In this document: piece by piece, positions 33,059 to 41,629 of the stretch
Layout: every line of letters begins with the position of its first letter
How positions within the stretch are numbered: position 1 is the stretch's first letter
From: Eggerthellaceae bacterium UBA3686
Lineage (GTDB): Bacteria; Actinomycetota; Coriobacteriia; Coriobacteriales; Eggerthellaceae
DNA: 64,000 bases
Assembly: GCA_002371495.1 (NCBI GenBank)
Contig: DFIX01000046.1
Coordinates: 1-64,000, forward strand
Reading direction: 5' to 3'
Made by a program: the position numbers and the translations under genes
The notes under the pieces: generated by a model
Told to the model about the DNA's origin: nothing
Databases searched by the model: none
Seen by the model: only the letters and a program-made list of their open reading frames with translations

Positions 33059-33964
33059 TTATGCCAGGTCGTCTGGCAAGATGATGTCGATGTCACGGGC
33101 GATGTGGGCGAACGTGGAGTCGTGGACGATGGCATCGGGGTTGCCGACGACGATTCGGCGCAGGTTGTCGCATCGATCGAAGGCGAGGGGCGCCACTTCC
33201 CGAATCGAGGCGGGCAAGGCGATTTCCTCCAGGTTCTTGCAGTTGGCGAAGGCGCGGGTTTCGATTACGCGGATGCCATCGGGGATTTCGACGGTTTTCA
33301 GCTTCTTGCATCCCTCGAAGCAGCTCGGGGGTATTGCAAGAAGCGATGGGGACAAGCGCGCCGATTCCAGTGCGATGCACGTTTGGAACGCCGCCATGCC
33401 GAGCGAAGCCAAGCTGTGGGGGAGTTTCACGGATGCAAGCTGAGAGCACGATGCGAACGCGCTGTCGCCTATGCTGACGATGCCATCGGAGAATTCGATG
33501 CTCGCAAGCGACTTGCAATTGCGAAACGCGCCGTTGCCGATGCGCGACAGGCCGGAGGGCAACGCCGCGTGCTTGAGCGAATGGCAACTGCTGAACAGGT
33601 TCGCCCGCAGCTCGTCGAGCTGCGGGCTCAAAACGACCGACGCGAGCTTCATGCAGCGCTCGAATGCGCCTTCGCCCAACGAGGTGGCCCCCGTTGCTTC
33701 GACGCATGCAAGGTTCGTGCATCTGGCGAACGCCCTCGCGCCTATCCTGACCGTGGCAGCTGGCAATGCGACTGCCGTCAGCTTAGGGCATCCTTCGAAC
33801 GCCCTCGCGCCCACGTCTGTCAGCGCCGGCGGAAACGACACGGCTTTAATCGTGCGGTTTCCGGCAAACGCAGCCTCGCCGATGGCAGTTGCCTCGTGAG
33901 GCACTGCAACTTCGGACGCGTCGCCATCGTAGGCGCTTACCGTTAGGCTGAAACCTTCGGGCAT
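33059..33964 (-). CDS. BspA-type leucine-rich-repeat protein (intracellular)
   Basis: A 301-residue protein built of about eleven LRR_5 repeats of ~23 residues, with the pattern IG..AF..C..L..V.LP..L (for example IGARAFARCTNLACVE, IGDSAFASCSQLASVKLP). There is no signal peptide or membrane segment, unlike the secreted BspA adhesins. AGGTGA precedes the ATG. It is convergent with the GTPase gene. A protein-binding scaffold role is inferred. A second, interrupted LRR gene follows radical-SAM copy 2. Confidence 0.8.
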   Translation of the reverse strand: MPEGFSLTVSAYDGDASEVAVPHEATAIGEAAFAGNRTIKAVSFPPALTDVGARAFEGCPKLTAVALPAATVRIGARAFARCTNLACVEATGATSLGEGAFERCMKLASVVLSPQLDELRANLFSSCHSLKHAALPSGLSRIGNGAFRNCKSLASIEFSDGIVSIGDSAFASCSQLASVKLPHSLASLGMAAFQTCIALESARLSPSLLAIPPSCFEGCKKLKTVEIPDGIRVIETRAFANCKNLEEIALPASIREVAPLAFDRCDNLRRIVVGNPDAIVHDSTFAHIARDIDIILPDDLA

Positions 33965-34214
33965 GGCTATTCACCTGCGCTGCCCGCGCAACCGGGTCAG
34001 GGGCCCGCCATGCCGGCACGCCCTTTCAAATGTTGAGGTATCCACGATGATCCTTTCCCGCCTTCTCTGGGGAACACGCTGAAATGTCGAAACGAACAGG
34101 ATATTGGTGTACGCCTTATATAAGACTTAAACATATGATACCAAAGCTCGATCGCCCGAATAGCGGCTTATGTTCAGCAGAAGGTAAATTGTCTACGCGC
34201 TTCCGTTGCCCTGT

Positions 34215-34243
34215 TTTCCATCGCCACTTATAGAAGCTATAAT
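34215..34243 (+). promoter_or_regulatory. Sigma-70-type promoter of radical-SAM copy 2
   Basis: TTTCCA (34215-34220), a 17-bp spacer and a perfect TATAAT (34238-34243), 38 bp before the ATG at 34282. The intergenic stretch 33965-34281 is AT-rich relative to its surroundings and has no gene. Confidence 0.5.
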
Positions 34244-34281
34244 CAATTATTGGTTACAGTCTTATTGCGAAGGGGCTAAGC

Positions 34282-35349
34282 ATGGATCCAAAGGTCGAAG
34301 GCATCATCGCTAAAGTGCAAGAAGACGCGGCGATCGATTACGAGGAGGCCGTGTTCCTCATCGGGCTTGACGAGGCATCGCCCGAGGCCACGGCCGTGCG
34401 CGGAGCCGCAAACGGCCTTTCGCGCGCCAGGCACGGCAACGCCGGCGCCATTTGGGGCCAGATCGGCATCGACGTGTACCCCTGCGAGGCCGACTGCCAG
34501 TTCTGCTCGTTTGCGAAGTCGACGACGTGCTTCACCGAGCATGTGACCATGCCCGTCGACGAGGTGGTGCGCCGCGCGAAAGAGTTCACGAAGGGCGGCG
34601 ACCTGTTCGGGTTGTACCTCATGACCATGAACAGCTACGACGAAGATCATTATCTCGAATGCGTCCGCGCCGTCCGCGCGGTTATCCCCGACTCCACGCT
34701 TCTCGTCTCGAACATCGGCGATACCGATTTGCCGTACTTCCGGAAGCTGAAGGAAGCGGGGCTCGATGGTGCCTACCATGTGAAGCGCATCGGCGAGGGC
34801 GAGCTCACCAACATCTCGCCCGAACGGCGCGAGGCAACCATCCGCGCCGCTTTCGAAGCGGGCCTGCGCATGGAAGACTGCTGCGAGCCCATTGGCGCAG
34901 ACACGCCAGCCGAGGCCATCGCCACGCGCATGTTCGAGATGAAAGCGCGCCATCGCGAGATGGACTGCTACGACGGCTGCGGCGTCATGAAGCGCACGAG
35001 CGTGCCCTGCACCCGCTTCGAGGGGTTGGGAAACGAGATTACCAACATGCGCTTGGGCCTGCTGAACGGCGTGCTGTCGTTTGTGTTCGCCGACGAGAAG
35101 CGCTACCCGTGGATCGGGTTTCACGAGGCGAACATGGTCAGCCTCATGTCGGGCGGCTGCTGCGTAACGGCCGAAACCGGCTTCAATCCGCGCGATACCT
35201 CGGAAGACACCTCCGCCGGCCGCGGCCTCGACGTGCCTGCCGTGCGCGAGATGTTCTACCAAGCGGGCTTCCGCAAGCTCGTGCTGGGCGATGGCTCCAC
35301 GGTGGACCTTACGCCCGAGTACATGGCGCTCAAAATTGCGGAAGGCTAA
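34282..35349 (+). CDS. Radical-SAM protein, BioB/HydE/PylB-like (copy 2)
   Basis: A 355-residue paralogue of the protein at 26187-27197. The cluster motif is YPCEADCQFCSFAKSTTC (C-x3-C-x2-C with an extra Cys), and barrel elements LVSNIGDTDLPYF, GAYHVKRIGEGE and CCEPIGADTP parallel copy 1. AAGGGG precedes the ATG. The LRR gene follows after 36 bp. Copies 1 and 2 are clearly diverged, so they probably do related but separate steps. A truncated third copy is at 23603-23758. Confidence 0.82.
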   Translation: MDPKVEGIIAKVQEDAAIDYEEAVFLIGLDEASPEATAVRGAANGLSRARHGNAGAIWGQIGIDVYPCEADCQFCSFAKSTTCFTEHVTMPVDEVVRRAKEFTKGGDLFGLYLMTMNSYDEDHYLECVRAVRAVIPDSTLLVSNIGDTDLPYFRKLKEAGLDGAYHVKRIGEGELTNISPERREATIRAAFEAGLRMEDCCEPIGADTPAEAIATRMFEMKARHREMDCYDGCGVMKRTSVPCTRFEGLGNEITNMRLGLLNGVLSFVFADEKRYPWIGFHEANMVSLMSGGCCVTAETGFNPRDTSEDTSAGRGLDVPAVREMFYQAGFRKLVLGDGSTVDLTPEYMALKIAEG

Positions 35350-35385
35350 ACTTAAGCCTGGTCGAACACCGGCGAAGGGCGGCAT

Positions 35386-36003
35386 ATGGACGAAGCGCTA
35401 GACGATTACCTCATCATATTGGGCAGGTACAAGGGCTCGGATGCACATGTGCGCATACCCGACGGCATCACGACCGTGGGGGCGCGCGCGTTCGCGGCCA
35501 ACACCATGCTGGAATCGGTCGTCATCCCCGCGGGCGTGCGCGGCCTCGATGCGGGCTGCCTCGAATCGTGCACGACGCTTTCCGAGGTCAGCATGCCCTC
35601 GACGCTCTGGCGCATCGGCGACCGCGCGTTCAAGAACTGCGCATCGCTCGAGCATGTCACGATCGGAAGCGAGGTGGGAACGCTTGGCCAAGAGGCGTTT
35701 TGCGGTTGCACGTCGCTTCAGGGCATCGCGATGCCCGAGAAGGTGAACCATGTGAAGGCGGGCTGCTTCGCGGATTGCGCGGCGCTTGCCTACGTCGACT
35801 TTCCCGAGTCGCTCGCGGAGCTCGGCCCGCGCGCCTTCCAGGGTTGCACGGCGCTTACGGAGGTGTTCCTGCCCGAGGGCCTGACGAAGCTGGAAAATAC
35901 CTTCGTGCGGTCGATGCCGACCGGCACCTTCTGCCCGGCATCGATTGCATCCGGCCACTTCAGCGACAGAACCTGGTCGCTCATGGCCAGATGGACCAGA
36001 TGA
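35386..36003 (+). pseudogene. BspA-type LRR protein, interrupted at 3' end
   Basis: The first ~172 residues are LRR_5 repeats (VGARAFAANTMLESVVIP, IGDRAFKNCASLEHVTI and so on). At about base 35900 the repeat pattern stops abruptly after FLPEGLTKLENTF, and the last ~33 codons read antisense through an ATPase relic. The original gene was therefore cut by a rearrangement. The shortened product may still be made. Same operon as radical-SAM copy 2. Confidence 0.65.
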
Positions 36004-36212
36004 GAGTCGCCCCGATACACACTCTGGGTCACATCGAGCAGAATGTCCGAATCGTCATCTGGAAACAGCCCAGCATGGCGGATGACGAGCGACGCCGGCC
36101 CATCGACGCATTCGACGGGATAATGGAGCTCATCCTTTTCGAAGATTCCTCCTTCGACTCGGCCCTCGATGCACGAGCAATCACCGAAGCAGCAAGCGAC
36201 TATTATTGGCAT
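35900..36212 (-). pseudogene. TOBE-domain relic of a second ABC ATPase
   Basis: About 100 residues (IEGRVEGGIFEKDELHYPVE, then ECVDGPASLVIRH...) align with the C-terminal domain of the ATPase at 30652, including the CxDGPA and RhxG positions. The ATPase core is absent, and the 3' side runs into the antisense LRR gene near 35900. The ABC operon, or at least its ATPase, was once duplicated here. Confidence 0.6.
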
Positions 36213-36244
36213 ATATGTTCTATGCTCAGAGGGGCGGGCAGGGC

Positions 36245-37231
36245 TTAGCAGACCGTGTTGCCGCTACAGCCCGATCCCGCGCCTGCAGCGCACGTCAGGC
36301 AGACAGGCGTGAAATTGATGCGTCGCGAAGGAATCGAATCCATATCGGCAAGCTCGCCTATCGTCTGAGGCATGGCAGGATCGGCGCCAAGGGCGTGATA
36401 GCTGTCGCATTCGTAGATACGGCCATCGTAATCGACGTTCATCTGGTATGCGCACATAAGGTTTCGCGTCGCGTCGGGATTGAAGTTGTCATAAAGCTTG
36501 CGCTGGTATTCGTCGAGCCTGCCCTCTCGTTCGAGCCGATCGCCGTAGCGGCCGACGGCCACGTTTGTCGAGCAGTAAAGATGGGTCAGCTCGCAATCCT
36601 CGATATTCTTGATGTTGGTCTTATAGGTTGGCTCAAGCTTCGCCTGGTCGGGAGCCAACGATTCGCCTGCTGGAGTGAACAGCACGTCTATGACCTTCTC
36701 AGGGTCCCGTGCATAGCCGCGCTCATTGAGCTTACGCCATGCACTGCAGATCTTCTTATAGCTTCCCTTGCCACGCACCTTGTCAACCGTCGGCTCCTCC
36801 GAACAGCTCATCGACACGAATAACTCGACGTTATTGCGGTCGTACACATCGATCATGTGAGCATAGTTCGGGTCCTCCAAGATGGCGAAGTTCGAACGCA
36901 CGATGACGTGCCCGATTTTTGCGGCCTCATCGATGAACCACTCGATATTCGGGTTCATCTCAGGGCTGCCGCCGGTGATGTCAAGCACCCTGAACCCGTG
37001 CTTGGCAAACGCTCTCAGCACATCCTCCATCGTCTCTCGGCTCATGCACTCATCGCGCATGGGGCCGCAGTCCAGGAAGCAATGCGTGCAAGCCAGGTTG
37101 CAGCGGTAACCGACATTGACCTGCAAGTTGGTCGGATGTTCGCTCGTAAAGCTGAACTCCTCGCCGACCAGCTGGCCAAACGGCGGAATCCCTGCCCGTT
37201 CGCATGACTCCTCAAGCGTCTTCATCTCCAT
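36245..37231 (-). CDS. ArsS-like radical-SAM/Cys-rich protein (DUF3641)
   Basis: A 328-residue radical-SAM enzyme. The cluster motif YRCNLACTHCFLDCGPMRDE (C-x3-C-x2-C) is followed by GGSPEMNP. The second half contains FTPAGESLAPDQAKLEPTYK and CSTNVAVGRYGDRL, hallmarks of the ArsS/DUF3641 family. The C terminus has CLTCAAGAGSGCSG, an auxiliary-cluster Cys set. GAGAGGAAG precedes ATG 37231. ArsS makes dimethylarsinoyl-ribosyl compounds in arsenosugar synthesis; related proteins modify other thiols or selenols. It lies 64 bp downstream of, and in one operon with, the molybdoenzyme at 37296. Confidence 0.8.
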   Translation of the reverse strand: MEMKTLEESCERAGIPPFGQLVGEEFSFTSEHPTNLQVNVGYRCNLACTHCFLDCGPMRDECMSRETMEDVLRAFAKHGFRVLDITGGSPEMNPNIEWFIDEAAKIGHVIVRSNFAILEDPNYAHMIDVYDRNNVELFVSMSCSEEPTVDKVRGKGSYKKICSAWRKLNERGYARDPEKVIDVLFTPAGESLAPDQAKLEPTYKTNIKNIEDCELTHLYCSTNVAVGRYGDRLEREGRLDEYQRKLYDNFNPDATRNLMCAYQMNVDYDGRIYECDSYHALGADPAMPQTIGELADMDSIPSRRINFTPVCLTCAAGAGSGCSGNTVC

Positions 37232-37295
37232 AGCTGACTTCCTCTCTCTCGCCCGCACACCTGCGAGCATCCCTACCAGTCGCAGTATCTGCATG

Positions 37296-39689
37296 TCAGA
37301 CCGGCTCCGCGCGCACGCGCATGACGCCGCCATGACGCGCGGTCGAGCCGGAAAATCCCTCATAAACGCACGGCGTTATCTCGTTGGCATTGCCCCCACG
37401 AGGAATGCGCCTCTCAAAATCCAAGGCAGCCACGCGACCGTATGCCCAATGGCCCTGCCCGTAGCATTTCGAGGCGACGCCCGGAAGCACACCGTCCCAC
37501 GCCTTGGCCTTCACGGTTATCGACCCTATAGGCGAGACCAGCCGTGCTTCCTGACCGCTTTCAAGCCCAAAGCGGCGCATGTCTTCGGGGTGCAGCTTAA
37601 CGACGTCGTCCCACGGTTCGTCGCCGGGGTCCATCTTCTTCAAGTCCTGGAAAAGCGGGGAATTCGCAGAACGACCCTCCAGGCTTGCAAAGGCCCTATG
37701 CTGGCTGAACACCAACGGGAACTCGTCAGGGGCGCCGACGCGGCAGGGTTCCTCCCAGTAAGGCATGCCGATGATGCCTGGACAGCTATATCCCAGTTCC
37801 TCGACCGCTTCACCAGGCGTTATCCCATGCAGCGCTGCATAGTCGCCAACCATGCCGGTCAAAATGCCGCTTACAAACTCAAAGCACCCAGATGGCGTGT
37901 TGAACGACCTGGAGGCGCCGTCTTCGAGCCCTTCAGCGCGCTCTGAGCAGATGGCGCCCTTCATGCAGAACTCATCCCAACCGCCGGCCAGCTCCCACGC
38001 AGGACGGGTCATCAGCTTCACGGCGTTCCGAGACAGGTCGGCCCCGCAACTTGGCTGCAAGCCAGTCTCAAAGTCGGCGAACTCCCGCTTGTAATAGTCG
38101 CGCAGCGCCGTAAAACCGCGCTCGGCAAGCTTCTCGGCCAGCATGAATGGAAATTCGGCCTCGTCGCCCCTCGCTTCGCCAAGGGGCGGGACGGACGGCT
38201 GCATCAGCGTCACACACGACCTTCCGCGCATCCTGGATTTGACGAACCCCCACGATTTGAACAGGTGGTGTGCTGAAGGCAGCACGATGTCGGCGAAATG
38301 CGTCGTCTCGGAGATATGGGTGGTCACATGGACGAAGAACGGCAGCTTCGCGAGGGCGTCTTCCCAACGTGACGTCTCGGTGCACGAAAACGCGAAGTTG
38401 TTCCAATAGCCGATCATCATCTCGGCGCTATAAGGGTTGTCAGCGAGAATGGAATCGGCCAGGCCATTAGTGAAATGGTTCTTATGGATGCGGTTTGCCT
38501 GGGCAACCATAGTGCCACGGCGCGCGCGCCCATCTATAGGCTCGCGCCGGCAGCCCGCTTGTGCCGAATCGTCTTGATATGGGTCCGTATCGGGAATGGG
38601 AGCCAGTTCGAGCGCCGGGAATCTCAGCACGCCACCCAGGGCGTCAACCGACCCGGCAAGGCCGTTGAGCGCATAGCAGGCCATGCCGCTCGCCACTCCG
38701 CGCGCTGCCATCGTCACACCGGGAGATACCCACGAAATCGCGCGGCTGCCCGCCGCGCCAAAGGCATGGGCGATTTCTTCAATACGGGCCGCATCGACAC
38801 CGCACAGGGGTTGCGCCCAGGCGGGCGTTCGGAATCGGAGTTCCGAATTCCACCATTCGACGACGCCTGCGGTCGATGCCTCAACGAAAGTTGAGGCATC
38901 GACCGCCCTACCTTCTGCGAACAGGTTGACTCCGCCGCGAAACGAGCCGACAAAGCTTTCGTTCCACAAACCGTCACGGAGCATGACATGCGCAATGGCA
39001 AGAGCCAGCGCGCCGTCGGTGCCCGGGATAATCGGGACCCACGATCCTTCTCCTGCCTTTTCGGCGGTATAGGAACGATGCGGGCTGACGGCATACACCG
39101 CAGCATGGGCCTTCAGGGCAGAGAACGATCCGAGCATCTGGGACTTCTGACGGTTGGCGACCAGGGGATCGGTCCCCCAGAGAATGATGCATTCAGCGCG
39201 TTCCAAATCGTAGTCGCGGTAATCCCATACGCCGTCGAGGCTTGCCGTCGCCAGCTTCTCTGCCTCTGCGCATATAGTGTCATGCGCCACGCGGTTCGGC
39301 GTGCCGTATATGTCAGGAAGCGCTTTGAACAAGACGTCGGATATGCCGGTCGAACGGCCCTTCGTTATAACGAGCTTATGCGCGTTGCCCGATTCGCGCA
39401 ACCGAATCATCCTATCTGCAATTTCATTCAGGGCGTCATCCCACGAAATCGGCTCGAACCTCGGGTCTTCCCTGCGATCCTTCACAGGATTGCGGCGCTT
39501 CAGGGGAGTAAGCACCCTATCGGGGTCGTTGCGTTGCGACAATGTGATTTGGAGAGCTGGGCATACCGCACCGCCTGTGGCAAGATTCGCGGGGTTGCCT
39601 CGAACCGAAAGAGGCTCGCCTCCTTCTTCCTCTACCAAGACAGAGCAATATACCCCGCACCCTTGGCACGTCGACGCCACGATCGTCAT
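37296..39689 (-). CDS. Molybdopterin oxidoreductase (PsrA/ArrA-type)
   Basis: A 797-residue protein of the DMSO-reductase family. It has the canonical 4Fe-4S motif CQGCGVYC-x27-C (residues ~8-43), HDTICAEAE with a probable Cys metal ligand (about residue 147), and IILWGTDPLVANRQK for pterin binding. A C-terminal dinucleotide-binding domain follows. No Tat signal and no FeS or anchor subunit gene is nearby, so it appears to be a soluble cytoplasmic catalytic subunit with an unknown partner. The subgroup resembles polysulfide/thiosulfate/arsenate reductases. Start at MTIVASTC with AGAGGG upstream. It leads an operon with the ArsS-like gene. Confidence 0.83.
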   Translation of the reverse strand: MTIVASTCQGCGVYCSVLVEEEGGEPLSVRGNPANLATGGAVCPALQITLSQRNDPDRVLTPLKRRNPVKDRREDPRFEPISWDDALNEIADRMIRLRESGNAHKLVITKGRSTGISDVLFKALPDIYGTPNRVAHDTICAEAEKLATASLDGVWDYRDYDLERAECIILWGTDPLVANRQKSQMLGSFSALKAHAAVYAVSPHRSYTAEKAGEGSWVPIIPGTDGALALAIAHVMLRDGLWNESFVGSFRGGVNLFAEGRAVDASTFVEASTAGVVEWWNSELRFRTPAWAQPLCGVDAARIEEIAHAFGAAGSRAISWVSPGVTMAARGVASGMACYALNGLAGSVDALGGVLRFPALELAPIPDTDPYQDDSAQAGCRREPIDGRARRGTMVAQANRIHKNHFTNGLADSILADNPYSAEMMIGYWNNFAFSCTETSRWEDALAKLPFFVHVTTHISETTHFADIVLPSAHHLFKSWGFVKSRMRGRSCVTLMQPSVPPLGEARGDEAEFPFMLAEKLAERGFTALRDYYKREFADFETGLQPSCGADLSRNAVKLMTRPAWELAGGWDEFCMKGAICSERAEGLEDGASRSFNTPSGCFEFVSGILTGMVGDYAALHGITPGEAVEELGYSCPGIIGMPYWEEPCRVGAPDEFPLVFSQHRAFASLEGRSANSPLFQDLKKMDPGDEPWDDVVKLHPEDMRRFGLESGQEARLVSPIGSITVKAKAWDGVLPGVASKCYGQGHWAYGRVAALDFERRIPRGGNANEITPCVYEGFSGSTARHGGVMRVRAEPV

Positions 39690-39707
39690 TGAACCCTCTC
39701 TTGTCAT

Positions 39708-39762
39708 AATCTATTATTAGATTTTATCTTATAGTATACTACGTCCTGTTTTCCGCAGTCAA
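39708..39762 (-). promoter_or_regulatory. Promoter and operator-like dyad of the molybdoenzyme-ArsS operon
   Basis: On the minus strand TTGACT (39757-39762) is followed by an 18-bp spacer and TATACT (39733-39738). A dyad AATCTA-N4-TAGATT (39708-39723) lies just downstream of the expected start site, well placed for repression. It is strongly AT-rich compared with its surroundings. Confidence 0.6.
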
Positions 39763-39770
39763 GAAAAGCC

Positions 39771-39815
39771 ATATTCCCTTTATGACCTGGGAATACGGCT
39801 TTCTTTTCGGTGAGA
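39771..39815. terminator. Bidirectional hairpin with T-rich flank
   Basis: AAGCC(A/G)TATTCCC arms separated by ~10 nt and followed by TTTCTTTT on the plus strand, with a T-rich run also on the minus strand. It separates the promoter at 39708 from the fragment region to the right. No intact gene ends here now, so it may be left over from a deleted gene. Confidence 0.5.
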
Positions 39816-39879
39816 AATTACCTTAATATCGTTGACAGCATCTACGAGAGACCCCCTTGCTCCTGTTCTTCGGTCCCTC

Positions 39880-40224
39880 ATGAAACTGTCCCATTATGTG
39901 CAGCCTATCCATGATAGCCCGTTCGGCGCGATGGACGCGCTCTACGGGTCGCTTCTGGCCAAGCGGAGGCTCGCGCTCGCGCTCTGGGACGTGAAGTGCG
40001 AGGGCCTCGATTTCTCGGGGGAGCTCGCCTCGATTGTCGAGGGCGCGTACCTGTCTCATTTCGGGAAGGCCGGAGCTGGCGACCCAGTTCTGCAAGCGGA
40101 GCTCGCGTCGGCGATGGTGGTTGCAATGCTGCGTTACAGGCTGGAGGCCGGCGAGCCCTTCACCGCCGCCGATATCCACGCTGAGCTCGACGTTCTGCAC
40201 CGCCGGGTCTCGGGCTCTCGTTGA
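39880..40224 (+). pseudogene. Probable regulator C-terminal fragment (TetR-like)
   Basis: About 114 residues, mostly helical, with a pattern (AELASAMVVAMLRYRLEAGE, then TAADIHAELDVL) like the end of TetR effector domains. No HTH and no ribosome site are seen. Adjacent relics on the other strand support the view that 39.8-40.5 kb is a junction of deleted genes. Identification is tentative. Confidence 0.3.
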
Positions 40225-40254
40225 GCTTCCACGAACCCGAAGCCGCAGGATGAA

Positions 40255-40365
40255 CACGGGTTGTCGTAAACACGGGTGCCCAGGGACGCTCTCCGTCGGC
40301 CTGGAAGTCGCCCGCGGGGCTCACGTACGTCCAGCGCACGTCGTCGCGCCCGCGCAGCATCTCGA
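40255..40365 (-). pseudogene. Relic of an NAD(P)H-binding oxidoreductase
   Basis: About 35 residues containing RWTYVSPAGDFQADGER, a motif typical of the C-terminal part of NmrA/YwnB-like NAD(P)-binding proteins. It is cut on both sides. Together with the fragment at 39880-40224 it fills the otherwise gene-free 39.7-40.5 kb stretch. Confidence 0.4.
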
Positions 40366-40522
40366 GCGCGGCCGAGTTCCCCCTGCAAGGGCCCTGCGCG
40401 CTCTACGCGTACGGAAAGGGCTGCGGGCTGGTCGAGCTGTAAGAACGAAGTGCCGGCGCTTCGGTTTTGGCACAATCTCATTCTTGCTGCCGAACAATCG
40501 ACCTTTCGTTCCTCGAAAGGAC

Positions 40523-41629
40523 CTATCCACGATAACCCTCGGTAAGGGCGGCGCTCGCAACTACCCGGTCGACGGCATTCGCGAATACGTCGGGGTGTTC
40601 GTAGTGGATGTCGTGTCCCGACTTGATTTCGATGGTCTCGCAGCTCGGGACGGTCGCCTGGATGCGCGCTGCGTCCTCGTCGGTCGTGGCGGCGTAGAGA
40701 ACGCCGTCGTCGCCGTAGCTCGTCGAGGCCTTCAGGTACACGACGGGGCATTCGATCTGCTGCAGCATGGCTTGCTGGTCGATGCCGGCCATCCAGCTGC
40801 CGTCGTAGAACGCCTCGCCGAAGCGAGGGTCCCAATCGTCCATGAAGTACATGCCGCGCGTCCAGTCGCGCGGGACGAAGGCGTTCGTCGCATGCTCGCC
40901 GGGATGTTCGTCGCAGAACGCGGCCGTCTGCACCGCAAGCATTCTTTGCAAGCCTCCGAACAGCCCGAACAGGTAACTGTGCGACGCGTACCACGCCGGA
41001 TAGGCCGCAACCTCGCTCTGCTGGAGGAACGAATGCGCGACGGTGTAGCCGTCGTACCAGGCGAAGGCACCCGCGCCCTCCTGCACCTCATCGGGGGTCA
41101 CGCGAAACAGCGGCGGGTCTTCCAGCACGCAGGCCGTGACATGCTCGGGATCGTGCGCCGCCACATAGGCAGCGAGAATGCCACCCGACGAGTGACCGGA
41201 CACGATGTAGTCGCCTCCGATGACCTGGCCCGCGAACGAAACCAGCGCGTCGCCGTTCGCAGAGCACGTGTACAGAGCCGGGTCGTGCGCCGACTCGCCG
41301 TGCCCGAAGCAGTCGACCGCGAACACGTGGTAGCGTTCCGACAGCTCGGGCAGCACCGACGCGTAGTCTTCCCATTCCATGCCCTGTCCATGGACGAGCA
41401 CGAGCGCTGGCCCGTTGCCAGGGCCTTCCGCGTAGTTGACCGCCGCGCCACCCACCGTCGCCTGCTTCTCCTGGAAGCCGGCATCGAGCGCGCGGGCGAT
41501 CAGGCGCTCCTCGGCATGCAGGTTGTTGTCGCAATAGGCGGCGGCGGAGACGCCCGCGACAACCACGAGGGCTCCCGCGACGGCGCAGGCGATCTTCAGC
41601 GCCTTCTTCCCGTGACTCGAAGTTGTCAT
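40523..41629 (-). CDS. Alpha/beta hydrolase, membrane-anchored
   Basis: A 368-residue protein with an N-terminal hydrophobic anchor (residues ~9-32). The alpha/beta-hydrolase core has the oxyanion segment LVLVHGQGMEWEDY, the nucleophile elbow SGHSSGG (Ser at about residue 149) and a likely catalytic His in KSGHDIHYEHP near the C terminus. It overlaps the upstream XRE-AbrB gene by 4 bp (ATGA) with GGGAGG inside that gene, so translation is coupled. Likely an extracytoplasmic esterase or lipase-like enzyme. Substrate unknown. Confidence 0.82.
   Translation of the reverse strand: MTTSSHGKKALKIACAVAGALVVVAGVSAAAYCDNNLHAEERLIARALDAGFQEKQATVGGAAVNYAEGPGNGPALVLVHGQGMEWEDYASVLPELSERYHVFAVDCFGHGESAHDPALYTCSANGDALVSFAGQVIGGDYIVSGHSSGGILAAYVAAHDPEHVTACVLEDPPLFRVTPDEVQEGAGAFAWYDGYTVAHSFLQQSEVAAYPAWYASHSYLFGLFGGLQRMLAVQTAAFCDEHPGEHATNAFVPRDWTRGMYFMDDWDPRFGEAFYDGSWMAGIDQQAMLQQIECPVVYLKASTSYGDDGVLYAATTDEDAARIQATVPSCETIEIKSGHDIHYEHPDVFANAVDRVVASAALTEGYRG

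Noticed and set aside
34452..36248. 598-codon frame overlapping radical-SAM copy 2 and the LRR gene
   Set aside because: Arg-rich shadow frame; the other frame has the Cys motif, correct start signals and paralogues.
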